A DNA stretch of 41,076 nt from Planctomycetota bacterium (GTDB lineage: Bacteria; Planctomycetota; Planctomycetia; Gemmatales; Gemmataceae): assembly GCA_021807595.1 (NCBI GenBank), contig JAKBCS010000035.1:1-41076 (forward strand). Direction: 5' to 3'. Below the pieces are notes generated by a model. The model saw only the letters and a program-made list of their open reading frames with translations, was not told the origin of the DNA and did no database searches. A program made the position numbers and the translations under genes. Shown in pieces: positions 18,010 to 27,085 of the stretch (position 1 is its first letter; every line of letters starts with the position of its first letter).

Positions 18010-19005
18010 ATGCGACAACTCGCCGTATTGTCCAGTGCCGACAGCGCTCGCACGCTCGCCGATCATCTACTTACATTGAAGATCGACACGCAACTCGAAC
18101 GACAGGCGGATGGTTGGGCCGTGTGGGTCCGCGATGAAGACCACCTGTCCCGCGCCCGGCAAGAATTGGAAGCGTACCAACGCAATCCCAACGATCCTCG
18201 CTACACAAGCGCCGGCGGCGCTGCCAACTCGCTGAGAAGTCAAAGACTCAAGGAAGAGAAGGAGTTTCATCGGCGTCAGTCACGCTTCCACACGCGCATG
18301 GGTCGGGCAGGAAGCGCCGGCACTTACACGATTGTGCTTATCGTGCTTAGCGTACTCGTTTTGGGATTGATGGACGGCACGCGCTACCGCGGTTTGGTCG
18401 TGCAAACCCTATCGATCGCGCCTTACAAACTCGTTCCGGTCTTCGATCCGTTGAGCAGCGACGGAGGCGTGCAATGGGAAGTGCGTTGTACCGACGGACT
18501 GGAGCCGATTCTTCGCGGTCAAATCTGGCGCTTGGCGTCGCCGATGTTTATCCATTTCACGATCTGGCATCTCTTTTTCAATATGTGGTGGTTGTACGCT
18601 CTCGGCGGGGCCATCGAATGGCGGCGCGGACGCTATCGCTATCTGGCCCTGGTACTCGCCGTGTCGGTGGCGTCCAATTTGGCGCAATACTTCCTCGGAC
18701 ATCTCGGTGAGAGCGCGTCGCTCGCTTCGTTGCCGCGCTCGCCGAATTTCGGCGGCATGTCCGGAGTGGTCTACGGCCTGTTGGGCTACGTCTGGATGAA
18801 GGGCCGCTTTCAGCCGGAGTTGGGATTGGGAATCGACCGCGTCAACCTCATCCTGATGATCGGCTGGCTTGTGCTGTGCATGACCCCCTGGAGCTACTGG
18901 CTCATCGGCACACGGGTTGCCAATGTGGCCCATGTCGCCGGTCTGCTCATGGGCATGTTCATCGGCTACATGCCGATGCTTTGGCAGTCCTTTCGCTCGG
19001 ACTGA
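18010..19005 (+). CDS. rhomboid-family intramembrane serine protease
   Basis: The protein has 331 residues. Residues 1-90 resemble the soluble GlpG N-domain, followed by six to seven membrane helices from about 105. The catalytic dyad is visible as Ser251 in NFGGMSGVVYGLLGY and His308 in NVAHVAGLLMGM. The HxxxN-type motif in the L1/TM2 region (HFTIWHLFFNMWWLY) is also present. Rhomboids cleave membrane proteins within or next to their transmembrane segments; the substrate here is unknown. An insert of about 35 residues (VPVFDPLSSDGGVQWEVRC ...) between TM1 and TM2 is typical of planctomycete forms. The 3' end overlaps the convergent membrane-protein gene by 40 bases. Confidence 0.92.
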   Translation: MRQLAVLSSADSARTLADHLLTLKIDTQLERQADGWAVWVRDEDHLSRARQELEAYQRNPNDPRYTSAGGAANSLRSQRLKEEKEFHRRQSRFHTRMGRAGSAGTYTIVLIVLSVLVLGLMDGTRYRGLVVQTLSIAPYKLVPVFDPLSSDGGVQWEVRCTDGLEPILRGQIWRLASPMFIHFTIWHLFFNMWWLYALGGAIEWRRGRYRYLALVLAVSVASNLAQYFLGHLGESASLASLPRSPNFGGMSGVVYGLLGYVWMKGRFQPELGLGIDRVNLILMIGWLVLCMTPWSYWLIGTRVANVAHVAGLLMGMFIGYMPMLWQSFRSD

Positions 19006-19934
19006 GCCGATTTCCGGAGCGGTCTCATTGCCATTGTGGCCATGAGCGGCACCAGCGGCATGTAGTTGCGTGATTCCGCCAACCAGCCGAAGGCGACGTT
19101 GCTCAGGATCAGCAACGGCATCACGACCAGAAACAAGGTGCGCAGGCGCGGATCGAGAACCCTCCAGCGCCGTGCGATGGCCGGCACGAACAGACCGACG
19201 AATAACAGCGGATGAAGATAATTTTCCCATAGAGGACAGGGCAAGGAGGCAATCGGCTCGCCGAATCCGAGATTGGTACCGATCATCAGTCCCGCGCCGT
19301 TCATATTTCCCAGCCCCAGCCGCCAGCCAAACGGCAGCCGCGCCGCCAAGAACGCCGCCGTACACGCCAGGCCGAGCGCTCCGGTGACAGCCCACGTCCG
19401 CCAACCGCGCCGCCAGTAACAGACGAGATAAGCTGGAACCACAATCGCCGCCGTTTCCTTGGCCAAGACTCCCAAGGCCAACGAAACGGCCAACGCAACC
19501 GGTCGATCTTCCAAGAGATAAACGAACGCCAGCACGAAGAGCATATGACTGAGGGGATCGGTCAACTGTCCCCAATAGCGCAGAATCGATAGTGGATAGA
19601 GAAGCGCCAATGGAAGCAGCGTCCACAGTGCGCGCGCGTCGTCGAGATAGAGTCGAGCCAAACGCTGCGCCGCCCACAAGAAGCAAGCGGAGAAGAACCA
19701 ACGATAAAAGAGGCAGGAAAACTCCCAACTATGGCTCAGACGTTCCAGCAACCGAACGACATAGTGCGGCAATGGGCGGTAGTTGTGCGGCGCTTCGTAG
19801 TTGCCGTTGAACTGCTGAGTGTAGATGCGCCGCTGCCATTGCCGCACTCCGTCGAGGCGATCCACCATGAACCAATGAATCGCCGTCAGCGCGGCGGCGA
19901 GAGCGGCAAACAGGAGTGCGACACGGATATTCAT
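18966..19934 (-). CDS. polytopic membrane protein, GT-C glycosyltransferase-like
   Basis: The ATG at 19934 overlaps the stop of the upstream nuclease gene in an ATGA, so the two are translationally coupled. The protein has 322 residues with about nine hydrophobic segments. The pattern of an early luminal loop (DRLDGVRQWQRRIYTQQFNG), the LTDPLSHMLFVLAF segment and LGVLAKETAAIVVPAYL recalls DUF2029/PMT-type GT-C transferases, which use lipid-linked sugars, but a convincing catalytic Asp-Glu/Asp-Asp pair is not obvious. The assignment is therefore structural and tentative. The C-terminal 13 codons overlap the rhomboid coding sequence on the opposite strand. Confidence 0.75.
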   Translation of the reverse strand: MNIRVALLFAALAAALTAIHWFMVDRLDGVRQWQRRIYTQQFNGNYEAPHNYRPLPHYVVRLLERLSHSWEFSCLFYRWFFSACFLWAAQRLARLYLDDARALWTLLPLALLYPLSILRYWGQLTDPLSHMLFVLAFVYLLEDRPVALAVSLALGVLAKETAAIVVPAYLVCYWRRGWRTWAVTGALGLACTAAFLAARLPFGWRLGLGNMNGAGLMIGTNLGFGEPIASLPCPLWENYLHPLLFVGLFVPAIARRWRVLDPRLRTLFLVVMPLLILSNVAFGWLAESRNYMPLVPLMATMAMRPLRKSAQSERKDCQSIGM

Positions 19935-20317
19935 TCGCCGCAGACTTCGTCGAGAACATCTTCGGCAACGTAGATCGGCGTGGAGGCGGTGACGGCCAAG
20001 GCGATGGCATCGCTGGGACGGCAATCGACTTCCACCATTTCGCCGTTCAGACGAATCCGCAGCTTGGCGTAGTAGGTGTGATCGCGGAGTTCGGAGATGT
20101 ACACGTCGCGCAACTCGCCGCCCATGTTTTCGACGACACTGGCCACCAGATCGTGGGTCAATGGTCGAGGCGATGGCAGATGCTTGACGCGGCGGTCAAT
20201 GCTGGTCGCCTCGAAGATGCCGATCATGATCGAGAAACTGCGGTCGCCGTCCACCTCCTTCAGCATGACGACCTGCTGTTCGTGGATCTCGCTGATAATG
20301 ATTCGCCTCAACTCCAT
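19931..20317 (-). CDS. bifunctional nuclease family protein (DUF151)
   Basis: The protein has 128 residues from the ATG at 20317. It matches the bifunctional nuclease domain along its whole length: MELRRIIISEIHEQQVVMLK, SFSIMIGIFEATSID, RPLTHDLVASVVENMGGELR, TYYAKLRIRLNGEMVEVDCR and the signature PSDAIALAVTASTPIYVAEDVLDE. Family members have been described with RNase and DNase activity, often in DNA-damage or host-defence settings. A GTG at 20329 with a GAGG upstream is an alternative start four codons earlier. It is the first gene of a two-gene unit with the membrane protein. Confidence 0.9.
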   Translation of the reverse strand: MELRRIIISEIHEQQVVMLKEVDGDRSFSIMIGIFEATSIDRRVKHLPSPRPLTHDLVASVVENMGGELRDVYISELRDHTYYAKLRIRLNGEMVEVDCRPSDAIALAVTASTPIYVAEDVLDEVCGE

Positions 20318-20329
20318 GTGAACCGGCAC

Positions 20330-20836
20330 GGCAGCCTCGCTTTCTTGCCAACGAATCCTCTGCCCGGAATCGCTCCGGGACGAACAGGTGCATTATAAAA
20401 GTAGAAGCGGAATACGGTCAAGGAAGGAGTCGGCCCCATCGTTCTCGTCGTTTGGCCGCGAGGCGTGGCGGAGCGCGAACGCCTCGCCCTTCCCCAGGCC
20501 TCGCGCCCAAGGAACAACCTCCGCTATCCTCTCGGCAGTCGCGTTGGATAACGATTGTGCGGGACACTCATTTTCAAGAACGGCTTTCGAGAGGGAAATG
20601 CGCTTGACTAAGGCAACAACCGCTTATACTGATGATATGGTTACGGATTGAACAACACCAAGGTTGTAGCGGCTCAGCTGTGAGAAGAGCATTTGGAAAT
20701 CCGCTCCACGGCGAGCCGCATTCTCATTGGAGTTGCTTGCGTTTAACAATGTGACACCGCAAGCATCAAGAAAACTCTCGGCGTCATGGCGTGAGTTGTC
20801 CCTCCATACCTCTCTTACAAACGGGAGACTTCATCG
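20330..20836. other. 0.5-kb intergenic region between divergent genes
   Basis: No frame here looks coding. It separates the divergent nuclease gene (minus) and speA (plus). It contains a GC-rich segment at about 20455-20515 with a short inverted repeat (GGCGTGGCGGAGCGCGAACGCC) and, further right, a possible promoter (20604-20630). If that promoter is used, speA has an unusually long leader of about 200 bases. I found no known riboswitch motif in it. Confidence 0.5.
20604..20630 (+). promoter_or_regulatory. possible sigma70-type promoter of speA
   Basis: TTGACT (20604-20609) and TATACT (20625-20630) each match the sigma70 consensus at five of six positions. The spacer is 15 bases, shorter than the 17-base optimum. 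This is an eye match in an otherwise GC-rich region. Confidence 0.35.
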
Positions 20837-22759
20837 ATGCCGAAAGGCGCGGAACAGGAATTACTCGACAAATGGAAGATCGTGGATGCCCTCGAAACCT
20901 ACGGCATCCGAAACTGGGGCAAGGGCTATTTCGGCATCAACAAGGCCGGCCACGTCACTGTTTTGCCGAACAAGCGCACCGACGAGGCCATCGATCTGAA
21001 GGAATTGATCGACCAATTGCAAGCGCGCGGCATCCAACTGCCGATCCTGCTGCGTTTCACCGACATTCTCCGCCATCGCGTCGGCGAGATTCACGACGCC
21101 TTCCGCCATGCCATGGACGAGTATGATTTTCAAGGCAATTATTGCTGCGTCTATCCCATCAAGGTCAATCAGCAACGTCACGTCGTCGAGGAGATTCTCG
21201 ACTTCGGCAAACCGTTCCACTTCGGCTTGGAAGCCGGCTCGAAGCCGGAGCTATTGGCCGTGTTGGCGCTGACCAACGGAGTCGATACGCCAATCATCTG
21301 CAACGGCTTCAAGGACGAAGAGTTCATCCGCATGACCATGCTGGCGCGCAAGATCGGCAAGCAGGTGATACCGGTCGTTGAGAAGTTCACCGAGTTGGAG
21401 TCGATTTGCCGGAACGCCGAAGAGTTGGACGTGCGCCCAGCCATTGGCGTGCGCGTGAAATTAGCGGCGCGCGGGGCCGGACGTTGGCGCTCGAGCGCCG
21501 GATACCGTTCCAAATTCGGCTTGACCCTCACCGAAGTGCTGGAAGCGGTCGAGTATCTCAAACAGCGCGACATGGCCGACTGCTTGCAGTTGGTTCACTT
21601 CCATCTCGGCAGTCAAATCACCAACATTCGTAGCATCAAGAGCGCCCTCACCGAGGCGGCGCGCGTTTACGTCGAACTGCATCGCGTCGGCGCGGGCGTG
21701 CAGTACCTCGATGTCGGCGGCGGACTCGGAATCGACTACGACGGTTCGCAGACCGATTTCGAGTCGTCGGTCAACTACACGCTCCAAGAGTACGCCAACG
21801 ACGTGGTCTTCCGCATAAAAAGTGTCTGCGATGAAGCCGGCGTACCACATCCGACCATCGTGTCGGAATCCGGCCGCGCCGTCGTCGCCTATCACAGCCT
21901 CCTCGTCTTCGACGTTCTCGGCGTGTCCCACTTCGACCGCTACGATGTGCCGCCGGAAATACCCGCCGACGCGCCGCAACAGATCGCCGACCTTTATGGC
22001 ATCTATCGCGATCTCAAAAAGAAGAATATCCTGGAGAGCTACCACGACGCCGTCCAGGCCGTCGATGAATCGCTGAATATGTTCAATCTCGGATCTCTCG
22101 ACATCGAGATGCGCGCGCTCTCGGAGCGTCTGTTCTGGGCGTTGTGCAATAAACTGCAAAAGATCGTCCGCGAGTTGGACTACATTCCGGAAGAACTGCA
22201 AGGTCTCGAAGCGCTGCTGTCCGACACCTACTTCTGCAATTTCTCGATCTTCCAGTCGATGCCCGACAGTTGGGCGATCAAACAGCTTTTCCCCATCGTG
22301 CCGATCCATCGCCTCAACGAAGCGCCCTCGCGCCAGGCTGTCCTCGGCGACATCACCTGCGACTCGGACGGCAAGATCGACCAGTTTATCGACCTGCGCG
22401 ACGTTCGCAATACGCTGCAACTGCATCCCTTCAACGGCGAACCGTATTACCTCGGAGCGTTTCTGCTTGGAGCCTACCAAGAGATCCTCGGCGATCTTCA
22501 CAATCTGTTCGGCGACACCAACGCCGTCCACGTCAGTCTCGATGAGGGCGAGGTGAACGTCGATACGGTCATCAAGGGCGACACCGTGCGCGAAGTGCTT
22601 GCTTATGTGCAATACTCCGCCGACGAGCTGACGGCGCGCCTGCGAAAAGATGTCGAACGAGCCGTGCGCGGCGGGAAAATATCTCTGGCGGAATCCAGGC
22701 AACTTCTGCGCTTCTATGAATCGGGGATGGAAGGGTATACTTATCTGGAGGAGCCGTAA
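20837..22759 (+). CDS. speA: biosynthetic arginine decarboxylase
   Basis: SpeA converts arginine to agmatine with PLP, the first step of the agmatine route to putrescine. The 640 residues have the normal family length. They show the N-terminal NWGKGYFGINKAGHVTVLP, the PLP lysine in VYPIKVNQQRHVVEE (Lys109), the fold-III segments GLEAGSKPELLAVLAL and FHLGSQITNIRSIK, the glycine-rich phosphate loop DVGGGLGIDYDGS, ESGRAVVAYHSLLVFDV, and the DITCDSDGKIDQF Cys/Asp motif at the dimer-interface active site. A GGGAG stands about 10 bases before the ATG. Two plus-strand genes follow closely, but their functions are unrelated. Confidence 0.97.
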   Translation: MPKGAEQELLDKWKIVDALETYGIRNWGKGYFGINKAGHVTVLPNKRTDEAIDLKELIDQLQARGIQLPILLRFTDILRHRVGEIHDAFRHAMDEYDFQGNYCCVYPIKVNQQRHVVEEILDFGKPFHFGLEAGSKPELLAVLALTNGVDTPIICNGFKDEEFIRMTMLARKIGKQVIPVVEKFTELESICRNAEELDVRPAIGVRVKLAARGAGRWRSSAGYRSKFGLTLTEVLEAVEYLKQRDMADCLQLVHFHLGSQITNIRSIKSALTEAARVYVELHRVGAGVQYLDVGGGLGIDYDGSQTDFESSVNYTLQEYANDVVFRIKSVCDEAGVPHPTIVSESGRAVVAYHSLLVFDVLGVSHFDRYDVPPEIPADAPQQIADLYGIYRDLKKKNILESYHDAVQAVDESLNMFNLGSLDIEMRALSERLFWALCNKLQKIVRELDYIPEELQGLEALLSDTYFCNFSIFQSMPDSWAIKQLFPIVPIHRLNEAPSRQAVLGDITCDSDGKIDQFIDLRDVRNTLQLHPFNGEPYYLGAFLLGAYQEILGDLHNLFGDTNAVHVSLDEGEVNVDTVIKGDTVREVLAYVQYSADELTARLRKDVERAVRGGKISLAESRQLLRFYESGMEGYTYLEEP

Positions 22760-22800
22760 CTTTTGACTGCTGCCAACGGTTCGTCACACGGGAACCTGCG

Positions 22801-23214
22801 ATGAGCGAGGTTATCGAACTAGGTAAACGCAAGCGTCTGCGGTTCGTGTGCGGGATCGTTGTCCTTTTTCTCCTCGCCTGTTGTCTCCCCTGCATCGATG
22901 GTGGACCAGCGGTGCAATCTTGGGACTTCGAGGCCGGTTGGCATTACGGTTGGGTGATCTTGCTGGTCGGCTGGGAAGGGGGCAATAACGGTGTGCCCTG
23001 GTCGGCGAATGTCTTTTTGGCCGGAGGACTGCTCTGTTTATGGAGGAGATGGTTTCGGGCGGCGCTGTGCCTTGGCATCGTGGCATCGGTGCTGGGGCTG
23101 ACGACGTGGTGGGTGCGGCGATACGATAGACTCATGATCGGATACTATGTTTGGCAGATGAGTTTGCTGTCTCTGGCCCTCGGCGCGGCATTGGCGTACC
23201 GCAAGTCGAAGTGA
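22801..23214 (+). CDS. small integral membrane protein, 137 aa
   Basis: The protein has four hydrophobic segments: FVCGIVVLFLLACCLPCI (about 15-32), WHYGWVILLVGW, FLAGGLLCLW/ALCLGIVASVLGLTTWW, and a last one near YYVWQMSLLSLALGAALAY. A basic N-terminus (GKRKRLR) suggests a cytoplasmic start. I recognise no family. It begins 41 bases after speA and ends 23 bases before gatB, so it is probably in the same transcript. A GGGAA lies about 7 bases before the ATG. Confidence 0.75.
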   Translation: MSEVIELGKRKRLRFVCGIVVLFLLACCLPCIDGGPAVQSWDFEAGWHYGWVILLVGWEGGNNGVPWSANVFLAGGLLCLWRRWFRAALCLGIVASVLGLTTWWVRRYDRLMIGYYVWQMSLLSLALGAALAYRKSK

Positions 23215-23237
23215 AATCATGGAAATGGAGCCTCCTC

Positions 23238-24725
23238 GTGGCGGACTTGCCTTATCGCATCGTCATCGGTTTGGAAGTACACGTTCAGTTGCTGACGCAA
23301 ACCAAGCTGTTCTGCGGGTGCAGCACGCAATTCGGGTTGCCTCCGAACTCGGCGACGTGTCCGGTGTGCATCGGCATGCCCGGCGTGCTACCGGTGATGA
23401 ATCGCCAAGCCTTCGACCTCGCGCTCCGCGCCGCGACGGCTCTCAATTGCCGCATCGCCGAGTTCACCAAGTGGGATCGCAAAAATTACTACTATCCCGA
23501 TCTGCCAAAGAATTATCAGATCAGCCAATACGATCTCCCCTTTGGTCGCGACGGCTGGTTGGAGATTCGTACCCCGTCCGGACCCAAGCGCATCGGCATC
23601 CTTCGCGCCCATCTCGAAGAAGACGCGGGGAAGATGATGCACGACGAACGGGGAACCGGAAAGGATAGCCTCGTCGATCTCAACCGTGCCGGCACGCCTT
23701 TGCTGGAAATCGTCGGCCATCCCGAACTGTCCGAGCCGGAAGAGGCGAAATCCTATCTCGAAGAGATGCGCCTGCTGCTGCGCGAGATCGGCGTGTCCGA
23801 TTGCGAGATGCAGGAAGGCAGCTTGCGCTGCGACGCCAACGTCAACGTCCACATCCCGCAACCCGACGGCTCCTCGATTAAGACGCCCATTGTGGAGGTT
23901 AAAAACCTCAATAGCTTCCGCGCCGTCGAACGAGCCATGAAATACGAGGCGCAAAGACAGTATGAAGAGGCTCAGCGCGATCCGAATTATCGTTTGGAAA
24001 CGACGGCCAAGGCGACGGCGGGATGGGACGAGCATCGGGGCGTCACCGTCGTGCAGCGGCGCAAGGAAGAAGCGTCGGACTATCGCTATTTCCCAGAGCC
24101 GGATTTAGTCCCAATCGTCGTCGATGGCGCTTGGCGCGAACGAGTCCAGGCGGAGATGGGCGAGTTGCCTTCGGCCATGCGCCTGCGCTTGGTCGATCGG
24201 TATGGCCTGTCCGAGTACGACGCCGGCGTGCTAACGCTTCAGGGGCGCGGTGTCGTGGGCTATTTCGAGGAAGTCGCCAAAATCTGCGGCGATGCCAAGA
24301 CGGCGTGCAACTGGGTGACGAACACGATTTTGGCCACCCTCAACGAATCGAAGGAAGAGTTCTCGGCTTTTGTCGTGCGTTCGGGGCTGACGGGAGAACG
24401 CCTCGGCGGACTGATCGCCGAGCAGAAAGCGGGCGGTTTCAACAAGCAAGCGGCCGAACAGATTTATCGCCACATGATCGAAGTCCAAGTAGACGCCAAG
24501 GCTGCCATCGAGAAACTTGGTGTGAAGGCGCTCGACGCCGAAGCACTCGTTGCCATCGTGCGCCGTGCCGTGGCCGCCAATTCCAAGGCCGTCGCCGATT
24601 TCAAGGCCGGCAAGTCGAAGGCAGCTCAAGCGATTAAGGGAGCCGTGATGCGCGAGACCAAAGGGGCGGCAAAAGCAGAGGTCGTCGAGCAGCTCATTTT
24701 GGAAGCAATTCAACGGGAAGAGTAA
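23238..24725 (+). CDS. gatB: aspartyl/glutamyl-tRNA amidotransferase subunit B
   Basis: GatB is the kinase/tRNA-binding subunit of GatCAB, which converts Glu-tRNA(Gln) or Asp-tRNA(Asn) to the amidated form. The GTG at 23238 (GGAG 23227-23230, 7-base spacing) gives 495 residues starting VADLPYRIVIGLEVHVQL; the open frame to 23151 is upstream of this family start. Visible motifs are the GLEVHVQL start, the Cys-rich CGCSTQFGLPPNSATCPVC, KNYYYPDLPKNYQISQYDLP, GILRAHLEEDAGKMMHD, VDLNRAGTPLLEIV and SLRCDANVNVHI. The C-terminal helical and YqeY-like domain ends EQLILEAIQREE. The length is normal. gatA and gatC are not adjacent. Confidence 0.97.
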   Translation: MADLPYRIVIGLEVHVQLLTQTKLFCGCSTQFGLPPNSATCPVCIGMPGVLPVMNRQAFDLALRAATALNCRIAEFTKWDRKNYYYPDLPKNYQISQYDLPFGRDGWLEIRTPSGPKRIGILRAHLEEDAGKMMHDERGTGKDSLVDLNRAGTPLLEIVGHPELSEPEEAKSYLEEMRLLLREIGVSDCEMQEGSLRCDANVNVHIPQPDGSSIKTPIVEVKNLNSFRAVERAMKYEAQRQYEEAQRDPNYRLETTAKATAGWDEHRGVTVVQRRKEEASDYRYFPEPDLVPIVVDGAWRERVQAEMGELPSAMRLRLVDRYGLSEYDAGVLTLQGRGVVGYFEEVAKICGDAKTACNWVTNTILATLNESKEEFSAFVVRSGLTGERLGGLIAEQKAGGFNKQAAEQIYRHMIEVQVDAKAAIEKLGVKALDAEALVAIVRRAVAANSKAVADFKAGKSKAAQAIKGAVMRETKGAAKAEVVEQLILEAIQREE

Positions 24726-24775
24726 GGGTATAGTCGATGAGAGCTTTTCGAATTCAAATCGGGTACTAATCTCCT

Positions 24776-24800
24776 CGTTCCCACGCTCTATGTGGGAACG
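24776..24800. repeat. REP-like palindrome, copy 2
   Basis: CGTTCCCAC (24776-24784) and GTGGGAACG (24792-24800) are perfect 9-base arms around a 7-base loop, with the same core as the palindrome behind rho. It lies 50 bases after gatB and forms a pair with copy 3 about 70 bases further on. Confidence 0.8.
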
Positions 24801-24867
24801 CACGTCCGGACGATCCGCATCCCGTCCCCGACGTCCCGTGGTTTTTGCAGCGGAGCGGTGAGGCTTG

Positions 24868-24893
24868 CGTTCCCACGCAGGAGCGTGGGAACG
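24868..24893. repeat. REP-like palindrome, copy 3
   Basis: CGTTCCCACGC (24868-24878) and GCGTGGGAACG (24883-24893) are perfect 11-base arms with an AGGA loop. With copy 2 it makes a two-hairpin cluster between the convergent gatB and HTH genes, as in BIME-type REP doublets. Confidence 0.85.
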
Positions 24894-24924
24894 GGAGAGA
24901 AGAACGCTCATCCGTGACAGTCGC

Positions 24925-26829
24925 TCAATTATCCGGCAAACCTTCCTCGAACATTTTGGCGATGGGGCGGATGATTAGGTTGCTCACTTTGTTTCCCGAA
25001 TGGTAGCCCCACATGCCCTGAACCAACTCGAAACTCATCAGACCGACGACAAAGAGGAGGATGGTGGAGAACAGCGACACCAAGGGAACCATGACGCCCC
25101 ACTCTGCGGGCGGAGCGGCGGCGGCGAAGGTCTCGACTTCTTCCTCTTCCCCAAGCGCCGGTTCTTCGTCGAGATCGGCATCGAGATCTTCGACTTCTTC
25201 CTCGTCCACTCCACCCTTGGCCGCTTTGCGCTGAACCGTGGCTGCTCCCTCGTCCGCCTCTTCCTCGTCTTCGAGGGGCACGACCTGACTACCGCTCTCT
25301 TCGCCCTCCAGCGAGAGATCGAACTCCGAGCTTTCCAGATCGGTGTCGCCTTCGTCCAGGGCCACCGCCTCGGAACCGGATTCTTCGTCGAACGAGGGAA
25401 CCTCAAAGTCTTCGGTCTCGACGATGTTGTCCTCTCCGGAATCCTCTTCGACCGACAGCCCACCGCTCTCATCGAGCGTCAGTTCGAACTCGCTGTCGCT
25501 GTCGGCTCCCGGCGTCTCCAGCACCAGATCCGACGAGCCGTCGTCCACCGCCAGATCCGAACCTTCGGTGTCGAGGCTCAATTCAAACTCGCTGCTGCTG
25601 CCTTCTGCCGAGGCATCCTCGTCCTGTAAGCTCAATTCGAATTCGCTGCTGCTGCCGTCGGTCGGAGAGGCATCTTCGTCGTGGAGGCTCAATTCGAAAT
25701 CGCTGCTCGAATCGGTGCCGGACTCCTTGGCCGATATCGGCTTCGGTGTGCCGCCGGTGTCGAGACTGAGATCCAGCTGCATTTCCTCGCTGCCTTCTTG
25801 TTCGAGCGAGATGCCGCTATCGGCAGGATCCTGCAGATTAATGCCGCTGGCGTTCTTACGGCCGGTCAGTTCGCCGAGATCCACTTCGTCGTCGCTTAGT
25901 TCGAGCGGCGAAGACGACTCGCTGAGGGGCTTCAACTCGAAATCGCTGCTGCTGTCGGTGTCGGCGGTTTTGGCACTTCGCCCCGGAGGCGGAATCGTTG
26001 GGCCGTCCATGTCGAGGTCGTTCTCGGACAACTCGAAGGGCGACGAAGTCGGCAACACGGGAGAACTACCGGGCTTGGGGCGATGCTTCGTGGCTCTGCC
26101 GCGCGCCGCCTCGGCTCGACGCTGTTCGGCATCGAGATCGATTTCCTCGGTGACCATTTGCTCGGACGCACTGCCGCGAGAGACCTCTTCGATACGAATG
26201 TCGCTGTCGGACGGCTTCTTCGGAGGTTGTTTGCCGACGGGGATGTCACTGTCGTGCGGAGACGACGGTGAGATCTTCACGTCGCTGTCGCTCGGCTGAT
26301 CGAGCGGCACGATGCGAACGCCACTATCGTCTTTGGCGGGCGGAGACATGCGCGATTTACTCGAACCCAGCTTCGGAGGCGGAGAGACTGGTGCTTTCGA
26401 TGCTGGGCCAAAATCCATGTCCCCGCCGTCCAGAACGAGGCGCACATCGGAATCGCTCGACGCCTTGGGAGGCGACTTGGAGGCACCCGTTTTGCGCGAC
26501 CCGGAATCGGAACGAGAGGGCTTGTCGGCAGCTGGCTCTTTCCCGATGGGCACTTCGGCCGACTCTTCGGCATCGAGGCTGAAATTAAACACATCGTTGC
26601 CGCCGGATTCGCCCGCCTGTTTCTTCGCCATTTCGCCGAGCGGCAACTCCGGATCGCTGCCGTAGCCGCGCTCGCGCGCCATCTCGTCGATCTCTTGGGA
26701 GCGAAAACGCCAGCCGGAGCGATCTTGGAAGGCGCGGATTTCCTTCTTGCGAGCCATTTCCTTCAGTTGATCGGGGTTCGTGTGAAGAATCTGCGCGGCC
26801 TGTTCCAAGGTGTAGTATTGCTGCGGCAT
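24925..26829 (-). CDS. membrane-tethered HTH protein with long acidic repeat linker
   Basis: The ATG at 26829 has GAGGT 7 bases upstream and gives 634 residues. Residues about 3-55 form a MerR/excisionase-type winged helix (YTLEQAAQILHTNPDQLKEM ... GWRFRSQEIDEMARERG). About 480 residues of Ser/Asp/Glu-rich, low-complexity linker follow, with repeated units of the form SSSEFELSLxDEDA; at least five close copies lie between about 25270 and 25960. Single short hydrophobic-acidic units (FELSENDLDMDG, LELSDDEVDLGE) continue the pattern. One membrane helix (VPLVSLFSTILLFVVGLMSF) lies near the C-terminus, with a short basic tail. It is probably a membrane-bound DNA-binding or docking protein. The repeated FELSL motifs look like short linear binding sites. 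No partner can be named. Confidence 0.88.
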   Translation of the reverse strand: MPQQYYTLEQAAQILHTNPDQLKEMARKKEIRAFQDRSGWRFRSQEIDEMARERGYGSDPELPLGEMAKKQAGESGGNDVFNFSLDAEESAEVPIGKEPAADKPSRSDSGSRKTGASKSPPKASSDSDVRLVLDGGDMDFGPASKAPVSPPPKLGSSKSRMSPPAKDDSGVRIVPLDQPSDSDVKISPSSPHDSDIPVGKQPPKKPSDSDIRIEEVSRGSASEQMVTEEIDLDAEQRRAEAARGRATKHRPKPGSSPVLPTSSPFELSENDLDMDGPTIPPPGRSAKTADTDSSSDFELKPLSESSSPLELSDDEVDLGELTGRKNASGINLQDPADSGISLEQEGSEEMQLDLSLDTGGTPKPISAKESGTDSSSDFELSLHDEDASPTDGSSSEFELSLQDEDASAEGSSSEFELSLDTEGSDLAVDDGSSDLVLETPGADSDSEFELTLDESGGLSVEEDSGEDNIVETEDFEVPSFDEESGSEAVALDEGDTDLESSEFDLSLEGEESGSQVVPLEDEEEADEGAATVQRKAAKGGVDEEEVEDLDADLDEEPALGEEEEVETFAAAAPPAEWGVMVPLVSLFSTILLFVVGLMSFELVQGMWGYHSGNKVSNLIIRPIAKMFEEGLPDN

Positions 26830-27085
26830 GGCGTGGACCTCATAAAACCGAAGCGAAGATAGGCTCTGAGTGTTCGTGACCCGGACACTCGCTGCTCTCA
26901 TCATCGATTGTAAACGCTTCGGGCTTGAATGCAAGCTCCAGGAAGGAAGGGAAGGGTGGCGGAAAGGGGGTAAATGTCCCAACGGCGCGCGTTATCCCGA
27001 AAGTGCTGGCGCGCCGCGGGGACGCAACGCCTCTCGCCTACCCTTGCGAAGGGGAAAGCGAGAGGAGCCAAGGCGTCGACGCCCT

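Noticed and set aside
18409-19728. 439-aa open frame on the minus strand
   Set aside because: It runs opposite the rhomboid and through the GT-C-like gene in another frame; Arg/His-rich, no family motif.
21461-22702. 413-aa open frame on the minus strand
   Set aside because: It mirrors speA, whose family motifs are complete on the plus strand.
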